DNA of 64,000 nucleotides from positions 186,001-250,000 of the forward strand of contig JPHH03000007.1 of the NCBI GenBank assembly GCA_000750105.3, in the 5' to 3' direction. Made by a program: the position numbers and the translations under genes. Position 1 is the first letter of the stretch. Every line of letters starts with the position of its first letter. This document shows, in pieces, positions 9,351 through 18,374 of the stretch. The notes below the pieces were generated by a model. That model ran no database searches and was not told where the DNA came from. It saw nothing but the letters and a program-made list of their open reading frames with translations. Source of the stretch: Tolypocladium sp. Sup5 PDA-1 (taxonomy: Eukaryota; Ascomycota; Sordariomycetes; Hypocreales; Ophiocordycipitaceae).

Positions 9351-11849
9351 ATGCCTTGCAGGCCACTGCTTTTCGACCTCCGAAGTCGAAGCGGTCCAAT
9401 ATGTCGGTCATGCCTCTATAACATCCAACGACAAGCTGCCCAGCCTTGGACTGCAGCCTACAGCTCGCAAGCTGCACGAAGGGCCAGGTCGAAGCCGCAA
9501 CCGCGAACGACCAACTCCACTGCGCGCCGGCCGAGCAAATCGGAACTGAGGCAGTACCTTCAAGGAATCCAGCAACTACAAAGCGCGAAGAAGGATGAGC
9601 AAGAGGGAGGCTTCTCCGTACGGTACTTTGAACAAAACGACCAGAGGCGCACTGAGCTGCCCGATGAGCAAGCCTTCGGGGACTCCTTGAGCAGGCTCGA
9701 CGGATCAGAGCTGAAGGAAGCTCTATTCGAGATCAAAGATGCCCTCGAGACGCAGGAAGAGAGGGATGCCTTCCAGACGGTCATGCGCGAGATGGGGGGC
9801 AGCATGGACACGGTAGCATCCGCCGACGACCTGGAGAAGATGATGGCCAAGATGCAAGCATATACCGAATCCATCGACGCGGAGATTGAAGAGGCCGGCG
9901 CCAATCTACCAAAGGAGATACTGGACGAGCTGCGGCAGGATCTACCAGAGCTGTCGTTCCTGGATGAGGGTGGACGACTGCGGGTGTCACCACCGCAGAT
10001 CCCGGAGAAGCCCTGGACTCCGAACCAGCGCAAGAAGATCAACAGATTGAATGACATCTTGGCACGCGTCTTCCGCGAAGTGCGTCGAGAGCCGGGCCTC
10101 ACGAAGAAGTCCGTTTCGTCAGTATACAAAGCATATCACGCCGCCAGGATGCCCCTGGCGCACGGCTGGAGCCACGTACCCATCGATGTATGGGACCTTC
10201 TTTGGACGATATTCTCCGCAGACGAATCGATCAACACGCACCGACTGTCTCATGTCTCCATGCTCGCAAGGGACATGAGCGAAGCAAAAGTCACTCTCAG
10301 CCCTTCGCAACAACTCCTGACCATCGAGGCGGTGTTCGTCGACGGGTGGGAGCCCAAGGCAATCGATAACTGGAAGCGATGCATGAGCACATTGGGCGAC
10401 GAAAAGTCTGAAACCTTTCAAGAGTTCTGGGAGCTCGGCGTGCGGATGTACTGCCGGGTCGGAGACATGGAACAGGCTGAGCGGGCAGTCAACAAGCTTC
10501 TTGCGAAGCGTCTGAACGCACGCATCCTGCTGCCGCTCATCCGAACCTTGTCGGAGCAAGGCACGCCAGAAAGCCAAGAAAGGGCATGGACGGCGTACCG
10601 ACAGATGAGAGAGCTCCTGGGCAAGGAGATGAAGCTCTCAGATTACGACCAGGCGGTATCGTATTTCCTGACGACGAACCAGACCGAGAATGCTCTGTAC
10701 GCCTTCGTCGACATGATGAGCGACGGAGAAATCGACTTGAAGCGGCAAAAGTACATGCCGTCGGTCGTAGCAAACAAGTTCTTCCTGGGCAAATGGCTCA
10801 AGAGGCTCATCGGTGCCGGCGACCTGGATGGTGCCTTCAGCGTGGTCGAGTTCATGCGCAGAAAGGGCGTCGAAGCGGCACCCATCCACCTCAACGGCCT
10901 CATCGGCGCCTGGCAACGGTCAGGCGGTGTCGACGACCTCGACAAGGCGGACAAGGTGGCATGGGACATGATCGAATCCCGCATCAGCTTCGTACGCGCC
11001 AGGAAGACGGCTGGCGGCAAGGCTGAGCCGATTGGCAAATCTGCGGTTGCACCGTGGCCTAGAGCAACGCTCGAGACCTTTTCTCTGCTTGCCGAGAATT
11101 ACCGTCTGCGAGACCTCCATGGCAAACTGGAGGCTCTGTGGGACGCCTTCCGGGATGCTGAGATCAGCCCAGATGCGTTCATGATGAACCAGCTTCTCGA
11201 ATCCTACATCCAGGCGGGCCAACCAAAGGAAGCAATGGCGCTGTACCAGACTCTTGTGGCTGAGAAGGGAGTAACTCCCGATCCCTACACCTTCAGTGCC
11301 TTGTGGAAGACGTTGGGGGTCAATCGCCTCCACGTCATCTCGTCAGAGACGCTCGAAGGAGAGACCGCGGCCACGCGACGCCTCTTCGCCGAGACTATCA
11401 AGTTCAAGGGCGTCTTCGAACAAGACGGCATCGACGGCCAGCTCGCCCGCAAGATTCTCCACACCTTCCGCCGCCTCAAGGACAGCGCCGGCTTCCTCGT
11501 CGCCCTCACCGCCCTGAAGGACGTCTTCAGGTTCCTTCCCCCCGAGACGCTCGCCATGGAGCTCATCCTCGGCACCACGAAGCTCGCGTGGGACTCGGCC
11601 CCGCAGCGCAAGCGCCTCATGCTCGCCAAGCGCGACATGGACCGCGAGCTGCTCGCGTGGGCGGACGGCGACCCGGACAAGCTCGAGGGCGCGAAGAGGG
11701 GCGAGGCGCTGTACGAGTTTCTGCAGAAGAGGTACTGGCCCGAAGATGGCGCGTACGACGACAAGAGGAGGGCGCTCGTCGAGGTGGCGAGGCAGATGGG
11801 CGTGTATGAGCTCTTGGCTCCGAGGAGGACGGGCAATGGGGGGGAATAG
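9351..11849 (+). CDS. Mitochondrial PPR-type protein, probable CIA84
   Basis: This is one uninterrupted exon of 832 aa starting at ATG 9351. The first about 45 residues are rich in Arg, Ser and Ala with almost no acidic residues (MPCRPLLFDLRSRSGPICR), which is typical of a mitochondrial presequence. Residues 60-220 are acidic and coiled-coil-like. From about residue 240 on, the sequence is helical-repeat material. The clearest pentatricopeptide-like unit is near 611-650 (MNQLLESYIQAGQPKEAMAL followed by a GVTPDPYTFSALW loop), and another lies near 495-520 (GDLDGAFSVVEFMRRKGVEA). The size and the FFLGKWLKRLIGAGDLDGA segment recall fungal complex I intermediate-associated protein CIA84, a complex I assembly chaperone. 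That identification is from memory of the family and is less certain than the PPR and mitochondrial calls. Confidence 0.85.
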   Translation: MPCRPLLFDLRSRSGPICRSCLYNIQRQAAQPWTAAYSSQAARRARSKPQPRTTNSTARRPSKSELRQYLQGIQQLQSAKKDEQEGGFSVRYFEQNDQRRTELPDEQAFGDSLSRLDGSELKEALFEIKDALETQEERDAFQTVMREMGGSMDTVASADDLEKMMAKMQAYTESIDAEIEEAGANLPKEILDELRQDLPELSFLDEGGRLRVSPPQIPEKPWTPNQRKKINRLNDILARVFREVRREPGLTKKSVSSVYKAYHAARMPLAHGWSHVPIDVWDLLWTIFSADESINTHRLSHVSMLARDMSEAKVTLSPSQQLLTIEAVFVDGWEPKAIDNWKRCMSTLGDEKSETFQEFWELGVRMYCRVGDMEQAERAVNKLLAKRLNARILLPLIRTLSEQGTPESQERAWTAYRQMRELLGKEMKLSDYDQAVSYFLTTNQTENALYAFVDMMSDGEIDLKRQKYMPSVVANKFFLGKWLKRLIGAGDLDGAFSVVEFMRRKGVEAAPIHLNGLIGAWQRSGGVDDLDKADKVAWDMIESRISFVRARKTAGGKAEPIGKSAVAPWPRATLETFSLLAENYRLRDLHGKLEALWDAFRDAEISPDAFMMNQLLESYIQAGQPKEAMALYQTLVAEKGVTPDPYTFSALWKTLGVNRLHVISSETLEGETAATRRLFAETIKFKGVFEQDGIDGQLARKILHTFRRLKDSAGFLVALTALKDVFRFLPPETLAMELILGTTKLAWDSAPQRKRLMLAKRDMDRELLAWADGDPDKLEGAKRGEALYEFLQKRYWPEDGAYDDKRRALVEVARQMGVYELLAPRRTGNGGE

Positions 11850-12436
11850 ACGAGGAAGGACTTTGTATAATAGCAGACCGGCAGAGGTCACCATGACGGC
11901 AGGGGAATGTTCAATAGACGAGGCATAGACACTCCTGTATATCAACCTCCCACCTGACTTAATTTGCAAGATGACACGGCGCCTGAACCGCATTGTCGTC
12001 ATCCAGTGATTGACAAGTTCTCTCCAGAAGTATGGCACCAAGTATACAGCGCAGCCAGAAGCGCGTAGACATCCGTGTGGCCGTTCCTTTTGGCAAAGTC
12101 CGCTGGTCATGTCGTTCAAGAACCGGACAACTGCCATTTCCATCACTCGCCGAAAGTTTGGGGTCGGAACCAACTTGTTTGTTGACTGTATTGGGGGGCA
12201 GCATTCTTTCACACGCGCACAGTGTCCCAAACCAAAGCCCCCTCCTTCAGCCCCCGTCCGAAACTCCAGCGCTATGCATTTCTCGAAAATTCAAAATCCC
12301 CTGCTCACTCGCCAAAGAACCTCTTCCGCCGCCGAATCCTCCCCGATCGCCTGGTCACCTCGGGTGCAACTGGTGCGACTGGTGCAACTGGTGCAACTGG
12401 TGGAGGGACCGCAGCACGTTGCGCAACGCCCGTCTT
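11850..12436. other. Convergent 3' intergenic region
   Basis: Two genes end into these 587 bp. It contains a 9 bp minisatellite of GGTGCAACT units at about 12363-12402 (four to five copies). No gene is supported. Confidence 0.6.
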
Positions 12437-13194
12437 CTACGTCATGTCCATCTCCTGTACGTCCAGCCGGTCTCCCACCGAACTAAGGCCGGAGCTGGCG
12501 GATGGCGAGGGGTGGTCGCCGCCGTTTGTCTGCGCGTGGGCTTCCTCTTGGAGCTGCGGGGCGAAGTATGCGGCGCTGCGCTGCATGATCCATTCCTCGA
12601 TGCTCGTGACGGGCCCGCCCTCGACCTGGATCTCGCTCACCGTGTCGAGGGGCTTGCCGAGGATGGTGCCGTGCCACTTGGTGTCGTCGCCCGTCTTGCT
12701 GTGCTTCTTCGTCAAGGCTATCAGGGCACAAAGTCAGCATGGCGTTGCGCGCGAGAGTCTGGTTGGGGAGAGAATGGGGGGCCAAGTGCAGGCTCACCGC
12801 TCAAGTAATCCGTCGCGTCAGACTCTCCGTCTCCCTTGCCCATCTCCATGAGCTCCTTCATGCGCGCGCCAGAGAACCACTGTAGAAACTCCTCCACGCC
12901 GCGCATGTCCTCCTCGCCCTTCCACCTCTGCTCCGTGACGAGCTTGTCCGGCAGCAGCGCGCCCACGTCCTGCAGCGCGATCCGCACGTCCACGACCGTG
13001 TAGTCGCCCGCGTCGCCGTGGTTGTGTATCGCGTGGGCGGCCGTCGTCTCGCACAGCGTAGACATGTACCGCGCCGCCATGTCGGTCAGCGTGTCGAGCA
13101 CCGCGCCCTTGGTCGAGTGGTACCCCGTCGCGCGCAGGATCTGCAGGACCACGGGCCGCAGCAGGGCGTGGAAGATTGCCGACTGGCCGGACAT
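12437..13194 (-). CDS. Bromodomain-associated (BTP) histone-fold protein, TAF3-like
   Basis: The exons are 12798-13194 and 12437-12717, giving 225 aa. The intron uses a GTGAGC donor and a GATAG acceptor; splicing gives DYLSALTKKHSKTG. Residues about 3-80 (HALLRPVVLQILRATGYHST, then AVLDTLTDMAARYMSTLCE) form the three-helix histone fold of the Bromo_TP family, which occurs in TFIID subunits TAF3 and TAF8 and in SAGA Spt7. A later IVHGT-like segment (WHGTILGKPL, then VEGGPVTSIEEWI) is typical of fungal proteins annotated as TAF3. It has no PHD finger, which fits fungal TAF3, and no bromodomain, which argues against Spt7. The expected role is in the nucleus, paired with TAF10 in TFIID. The exact subunit assignment is inference. 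Confidence 0.8.
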
Positions 13195-13763
13195 GGTGCA
13201 GGTCTGGTGAGGTCGGATGTGGTATTGGTGGCTAAGGCGCCGCGGGTGCTGCTCGTACCGATGCCGTCGCGAACGTGGACTTCATCGGATGGTTCGCCGG
13301 GGGCACTCGCAGCGCATGTTCGTTATTATATAGCGCCAGGTATCAGAGTTTGCGCAGTTAGCTTTGGTTGTGATTTGGCGTGGGTATATGTATCGTCGAA
13401 GTTGAGCAGGCTGCGTCAGTTCGTGGTTGGTGGGCTTTGGGAATCAGACGCAGGCAGGTGCGACGGCTCGAAGCTTCAACTTCAAGTGGATGTTGTACAG
13501 TGCAAATTATCCAGTTATTCGCACATTGCACGGTTTGAATATCCTGTTTGCCCCTATGTCGCTCTCGATTTTCCTTTCAAGGTTCAAGCCTTTTCCATAA
13601 ACTATTTCAAGGCTATTGGAAAACGAGGAATATCCTTCCGGAGCATCAGGGCCGTTCACATTATTGCGGTATCCAGGATGCAACAGTCTGCCTACGACTC
13701 CCATGGTTCCCCATACGTTTTGAACGATCGCAAATCCCCCCATACCCAACTGTCAAGTTATAC
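13195..13763. other. Intergenic between DPP5-like and TAF3-like genes
   Basis: These 569 bp hold the promoter and leader of the TAF3-like gene and the 3' region of the downstream peptidase gene. Overlapping open frames here lack domains or coding character. Confidence 0.55.
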
Positions 13764-16192
13764 CTACACATTCTTCTCGTCGGCGATGCCACTGTACTTG
13801 TTAATCCAGTTCAGAACCTCCCGGTACCACACCAACGCGTTCTCGTGTTTGACCATCCACTAAGCGCAGTCAGCATACAGTCCCGCCACTCAGATCAGCG
13901 ATTGTTTTGGCTTACATGGTTCTCGTCGGGGAACATGACCAACTTGCTGGGCACGCCTCGCGCCTGCAGCACATTGAACGTGGCCAAACCTTCGGACACG
14001 GGCAGGCGGTAGTCAAGGTCGTTGTGAATTACCTACCATGTCTGTCAGCTCACTACGGTGCCAAGCGGGATGCATTGCAACTCACCAGCTCTGGCGTCGC
14101 CCAGTTGTGAAGGTGATACGAAGGGTCCCACTTGTTGTACATTTCTCTGTTCTCCCAGAGAGTGCCACCAAAGTCGTGCTCTGGGAAGAACAGCTCCTCG
14201 GTGGACCACAGGTTCTGGGTTGAGTAAATGCCATCGTGGCAGACCAAGGCCTTGAACTTGCGACCGAGGTCGTGGCCCTGGATCCAGTCTGCGATGCCGT
14301 TAGCCATCAACTGCCCGAGAAGGCTGCCTGAGAAAAAACTCAAACTGAACTCCTGGTCAACTCACTGATCATGTAGCCACCGTATGAAGCCCCCAGGGCT
14401 ACCGCCCGCTTTGTGTCCACATAGCTCACTTCCTTCTCCAAGTACTCAAAGCACTTAACAATGTCTTCGTAAGGGTTGCCGCCCCAGTTGCACGTAATAG
14501 CATCGGTGTGCTTCTGGCCATAGCCCGTGCTGCCCGTCGGGTTCGGGGATACAGTCACATAGCCCTGTTCAGCGAAGATGGATGGGTTCCACCTGGCGCC
14601 CCAGTCATCCATCCACGCCGACTGCGGACCGCCGTGTATCAAGAGTGCGAGGGGATACTTCTTTGAGGGGTCAAAGTTGGAGGGCTTGGTGACGAGAGCG
14701 TGGTTATCGTAGCCGGCCGAGCCAGGATACCAGATTTCGTCGGATTGCGACCTGCTGAGGCCGAACGACTTGCCGTTCTTCGAGCTGGATGAGACCTCGG
14801 TAACTTTCTTTGTGGATGGATCTAGGATGGCGTAGTTTGAGCTCTCGACCCGGGACCTCGTGGTGATGAGGAGAGAAGGGCCATCTCCCAGGAGCTTGGC
14901 TTCGCCTACGCAACCGTCCTCGTGGATTGCCACGGGGGGTTGCCTTGCGTGAAGAGGAGACGAAGGCAGCTTCCAAAGCATCACTCTTGCGTGTCTCTCA
15001 GCCGCAACATACAGCTCCTTGCTGTCATGGCTCCAGGTAATCCAGTCTGGCTTCAGGTCCCAGCCGCCCTCGCCGTCACCAGTCTCGTAGAACTCTTGCA
15101 CATTGCTCAGGTCGTGGACATCGGGGATGAGCAAGAGTCTCGCCTTGTCAGTCTCGTATTGGTCGCTCTTCATTCTGGCAAAGGCGATCTGTTTTCCATC
15201 CTTGGAGAAAGTCGGGGCGATGCTGTATCCTCGCAGCTTCCCCGTCTTGACAATCTGGGGAGCGGTGGGCTTCTCAACGAATGACTTGATGGGGGCATAG
15301 TAGAGGTCCGTCTTGGTGTATCTCGCAGGATTCAGCTCAGGGTCCTTGGCAACAAAGCAAATGCCATCGGTAGAGAGGTCGAAGTCGCCCGCGCCACCAA
15401 ATGGAGGCACGGGGGAACTCAATCCGGTGCCAGCGAGCAGGTTCATGAATCCGGGGCTCTCGAGCGTCCACTTGTCGTCCATCTTGGCCAGTTGGCCATA
15501 CCAGAGGGAATTCTCATTTTCGGTGTTCCACGTATCCCAGTGACGGACAAATAGCGACGTGTAGATCTTGGCAGTCGAGTGAGACTTGGCCTCGGCGGGT
15601 GGCCAGTACATTTCCCCCTTGGGGGTCGTCAATGCCGCGCAGCAGATGGCTACCTTGCCAGAAGGCAGTTTCTTTGCCTTGGGACTAGAAATGCTCCCGG
15701 CCAAGTAATGGATCATGTGTGCTCTTGATGGCGGGTCAGCCTGAGCAGAGGGAGTGAGGGCGTGGGTTGGGACGACACGATGGTATTGTCGAGTCAACGG
15801 CCGACTTACTCGGAGTTGTCCACATCCTGCGACATGATCATAGTGCATCCATTCTCACCAGGCTTGAGATACAGCACTTCCTTTTCGCCGATCCAGATGG
15901 GGTCACTGGCCCCGGGGTCTTCGGAAATCAGATGAGATGTGCCCTCCTTGATGTTCAAGACTCGGATCGAAGACGATTTGGAGTGTGTCTCGAACGAGTA
16001 TGACGACACCTGGCATCCAATCAGTCATTTATCGTCGTCTTCCAAACCACACAAATATTCCGGGGACATGTGATTGACACTCTCACATACAGTGTACAGC
16101 ACCAGCTCGCCACTCGAGTTCGGAGCACCAGCCGAGCGACGGGGCGCTGAGAGCAGCACCTCGGGCGTAAAGTGCGCGGCCTGGACAGTCAT
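13764..16192 (-). CDS. Dipeptidyl-peptidase V-like serine peptidase (S9), no signal peptide
   Basis: Six exons (16091-16192, 15810-16009, 14366-15723, 14086-14288, 13916-14032, 13764-13859) give 691 aa, and every junction keeps frame. The N-terminal half is the beta-propeller typical of S9 peptidases, with a repeated FSKDGKQIAF / WSHDSKELYV pattern. The C-terminal alpha/beta hydrolase carries the catalytic Ser in GASYGGYMI (near 547), Asp in IHNDLDYRLP (near 628) and His in DENH (660). The HGGPQSAWMDDWGARWNP and NPTGSTGYGQ segments closely match fungal DPP5, a secreted enzyme removing X-Ala-type dipeptides. Here the protein begins MTVQAAHFTPEVLLSAPRRS and lacks a hydrophobic leader, so it is probably an intracellular paralogue. 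One acceptor (exon 3) is CAAG rather than CAG. Confidence 0.93.
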
Positions 16193-17149
16193 CGTGGGCA
16201 ATTTCAAATGATATTGAATAATATCACGGTTATTTGGAGAGGCGGATGGGCAGAGACATCCACGACGGCCAAGCTAGAAGCTCCCACCACTCTTATATAG
16301 AGCTTGGAGTAACACCTGCCCCACGACGCACCTTCCCAATCCCAATGTCCCCAAGCCATGGACCCCTCTTCTGACCCCGCACGATTAATCCATAGCTCTG
16401 GAGCCTCTGGTCATTGCTTGGAATATCCTTAAGTGCCCCAGTATGCCTCTTGCACGTCAGATGCACTGCAGCCAACGATCACTGCTGCTGCATTGGTCTA
16501 CTCGAATCTGCCATCCACTGTCCGCTTGATGGCCTGAGCCACGGCTACCGTAGCCGGCCAATTCTTGTCCGCTGCAAAATTGCATATTAAGCTTTCCATG
16601 TCATGCAGGCCCTCATCGGCGCTAGATTCGTGGATGGCCGCTGACGCCAGCCAGTCACGGTGGACCATCAGGGTTGTAAGCTCCTGACTATTGCAGTTAA
16701 GACCAAATGTTTGTGCCAGCAATCGTCTACTAAAAACATCCACGACATTCACCAACATCGTGCTGTCAAGACGAGCAGAGTACGTAAAAATGACTGATAG
16801 CCTTGTATGCGGGAACTTTTGTCTTCCGATCCGTTTCAATGACACCATCATACACCACTCTTGACATGCGCATTTTGAAGCGCATTTTGAAGCCCTTCTG
16901 AGGAACCCAATCTTATAGGGTCGTTGTAGTAAAGGACGTTTATCGTGAACTGTTTATAGTCGTAATGTCCAGCGCCCGGTTGTCCCGAATATCCACCACA
17001 AAACGCCACTGAAGAAGCACTTTGACTCACTGAGACGTGCTGGCCATGCACCCATGACTCCCACCAACGCCAATATCATTCCCAATCCATGTTCTGCCTC
17101 AGCCGAGCCATTGCAACGGCCGGTCAGACAGGGCTTCACCGCCGCAGTA
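16193..17149. other. Intergenic between EAF6 and the DPP5-like gene
   Basis: These 957 bp hold the promoter of the peptidase gene and the 3' side of EAF6. A tandem 12 bp duplication (GCGCATTTTGAA) lies at 16868-16891. One open frame at 16498-16851 is treated separately. Confidence 0.55.
16498..16851 (-). CDS. Possible orphan ORF, 117 aa
   Basis: The frame starts at an ATG (MMVSLKRIGRQKFPHTRL) and ends DGRFE. Amino-acid composition is balanced, with helical-looking parts (STMLVNVVDVFSRRLLAQTF, AVAQAIKRTVDGRFE). I recognise no domain, signal peptide or membrane span. It lies in the space between DPP5-like and EAF6, partly where the former's promoter would be expected, and the GC content is lower than in neighbouring genes. 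It could be an orphan gene, a remnant or chance. Confidence 0.22.
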   Translation of the reverse strand: MMVSLKRIGRQKFPHTRLSVIFTYSARLDSTMLVNVVDVFSRRLLAQTFGLNCNSQELTTLMVHRDWLASAAIHESSADEGLHDMESLICNFAADKNWPATVAVAQAIKRTVDGRFE

Positions 17150-17794
17150 TTACTTCCTGGACGCTCCAAAGTTGGTCCGCTTCTTGTTCGTTTGCGAGTC
17201 TCCCTCGCTTTCCTCCGTCTCCTTCTTCTTCGACTTGTTCGAGTTCTTGTTTCCGGTCGCCGACGACGGGGTTGGGTGTGCGGATCCGCTATCACGGAAG
17301 GAAGCGGACATTGGCGTCGGCGCGTGCGATGCAGGCGTTGATCCCGGTGTCGACGAGTCCTAGTAGTCCACGGTCAGTCGGATTACAATCTGCGTGTTGC
17401 GGTTTGGATCGCATGCGCCTACCCCGTTGTTCGGTCGGTACGAGACCGACGATCGTGAAAAGATGCGGTTCTGCTCCATGGGCCCCGTCCTGCGCCTCTG
17501 AGCTGCTGCGCCGCTCGTGCCCTTCATATAGTTGTCGAACCCGGTGATGATGTTCCCGGCAGGCGTGCTGTCCAAGTACGCCGACTCCTTGGACGCAATG
17601 CTCTCCTCCAACTGCGCCTGATTACTCGTCAGCATCTCTGCCACGCGCCGTAAACCTCTCGGTGCAAGACGTACGAGTTTTCTCTCCTGGGTCCTCCGCC
17701 GGTCAATCAGCTCTCGCACGCGCGTCTGCGACTTCTTATATTCTGCCAACGTCAGCGTCGCGCTGGAGGCGCTGCCCTGCTTGTTGTCGGCCAT
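17150..17794 (-). CDS. EAF6: Eaf6, NuA4-type histone acetyltransferase subunit
   Basis: Three exons (17675-17794, 17423-17617, 17150-17359) give 174 aa. Intron 1 is 57 nt (GTACGT ... CTGACG ... TCAG), and intron 2 is 63 nt (GTAGGC ... CTGACC ... CTAG). Residues about 17-55 form a charged coiled coil (AEYKKSQTRVRELIDRRRTQ), followed by the family hallmark STPAGNIITGFDNYMKG. The C-terminus is Ser/Thr-rich, then basic (NKNSNKSKKKE), and ends KKRTNFGASRK. Eaf6 is a small shared subunit of the NuA4 and NuA3 (HBO1/MOZ-type) histone acetyltransferase complexes in the nucleus. Intron 1 is a multiple of three without a stop, so its retention would add 19 residues inside the coiled coil. Confidence 0.95.
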
Positions 17795-18374
17795 TCGCAC
17801 GTCCGTCGCCCGAGGAAAACGCGCCTCCTCCTAGACGGCCTTTGGTTGCTGGCGGCGATGTGGCGCGCGTGTTTGTCGATGGTTGGAGGTGTTCGGGATG
17901 GCAGTGTCAAGAGAAGGGCGAGGAGGCGTAGGCAGCCGAAGGCTTGACTGGGCGGCTCTAGTTTCGTGGTGGGGCAGCGGCTGGCCCAGAGCAGGCGACC
18001 ACACTAACGGCCCAAGTGTTCGGACTACCGAGGAGTCAGGACGTGGAACAAAAAGCAGATGCTTCATATCATTCGATTTAGAAAATCCCATGATAATGCA
18101 GCAAACTTGCACTCCATCTCACGTGCGTGTAGTGGCATCTCCTATCTTACTTCTGTATTATGGCAGTTGCTTGCCTCTGCTTTGATAGGTATTCTACTTT
18201 ACACATCGTCTCTTCATACACACATCCGTTTTGTTTTGTTTCTTTCCTGTTTGCCCTTGCCTTGCCTTTCCAGTTCGATCCTGTACCATGCACACAAGTT
18301 TAGCCACACGGTCGAGCGAGACGGGTTAGAAGCGAGCTTGGAAGTGACCTTTGACGCCTCGCAATCAAACAAAA
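17795..18374. other. Intergenic between SRRM1-like gene and EAF6
   Basis: These 580 bp hold the EAF6 promoter and leader, and the 3' flank of the splicing-factor gene. Pyrimidine-rich and AT-richer stretches occur near 18180-18300. I see no gene. Confidence 0.55.
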
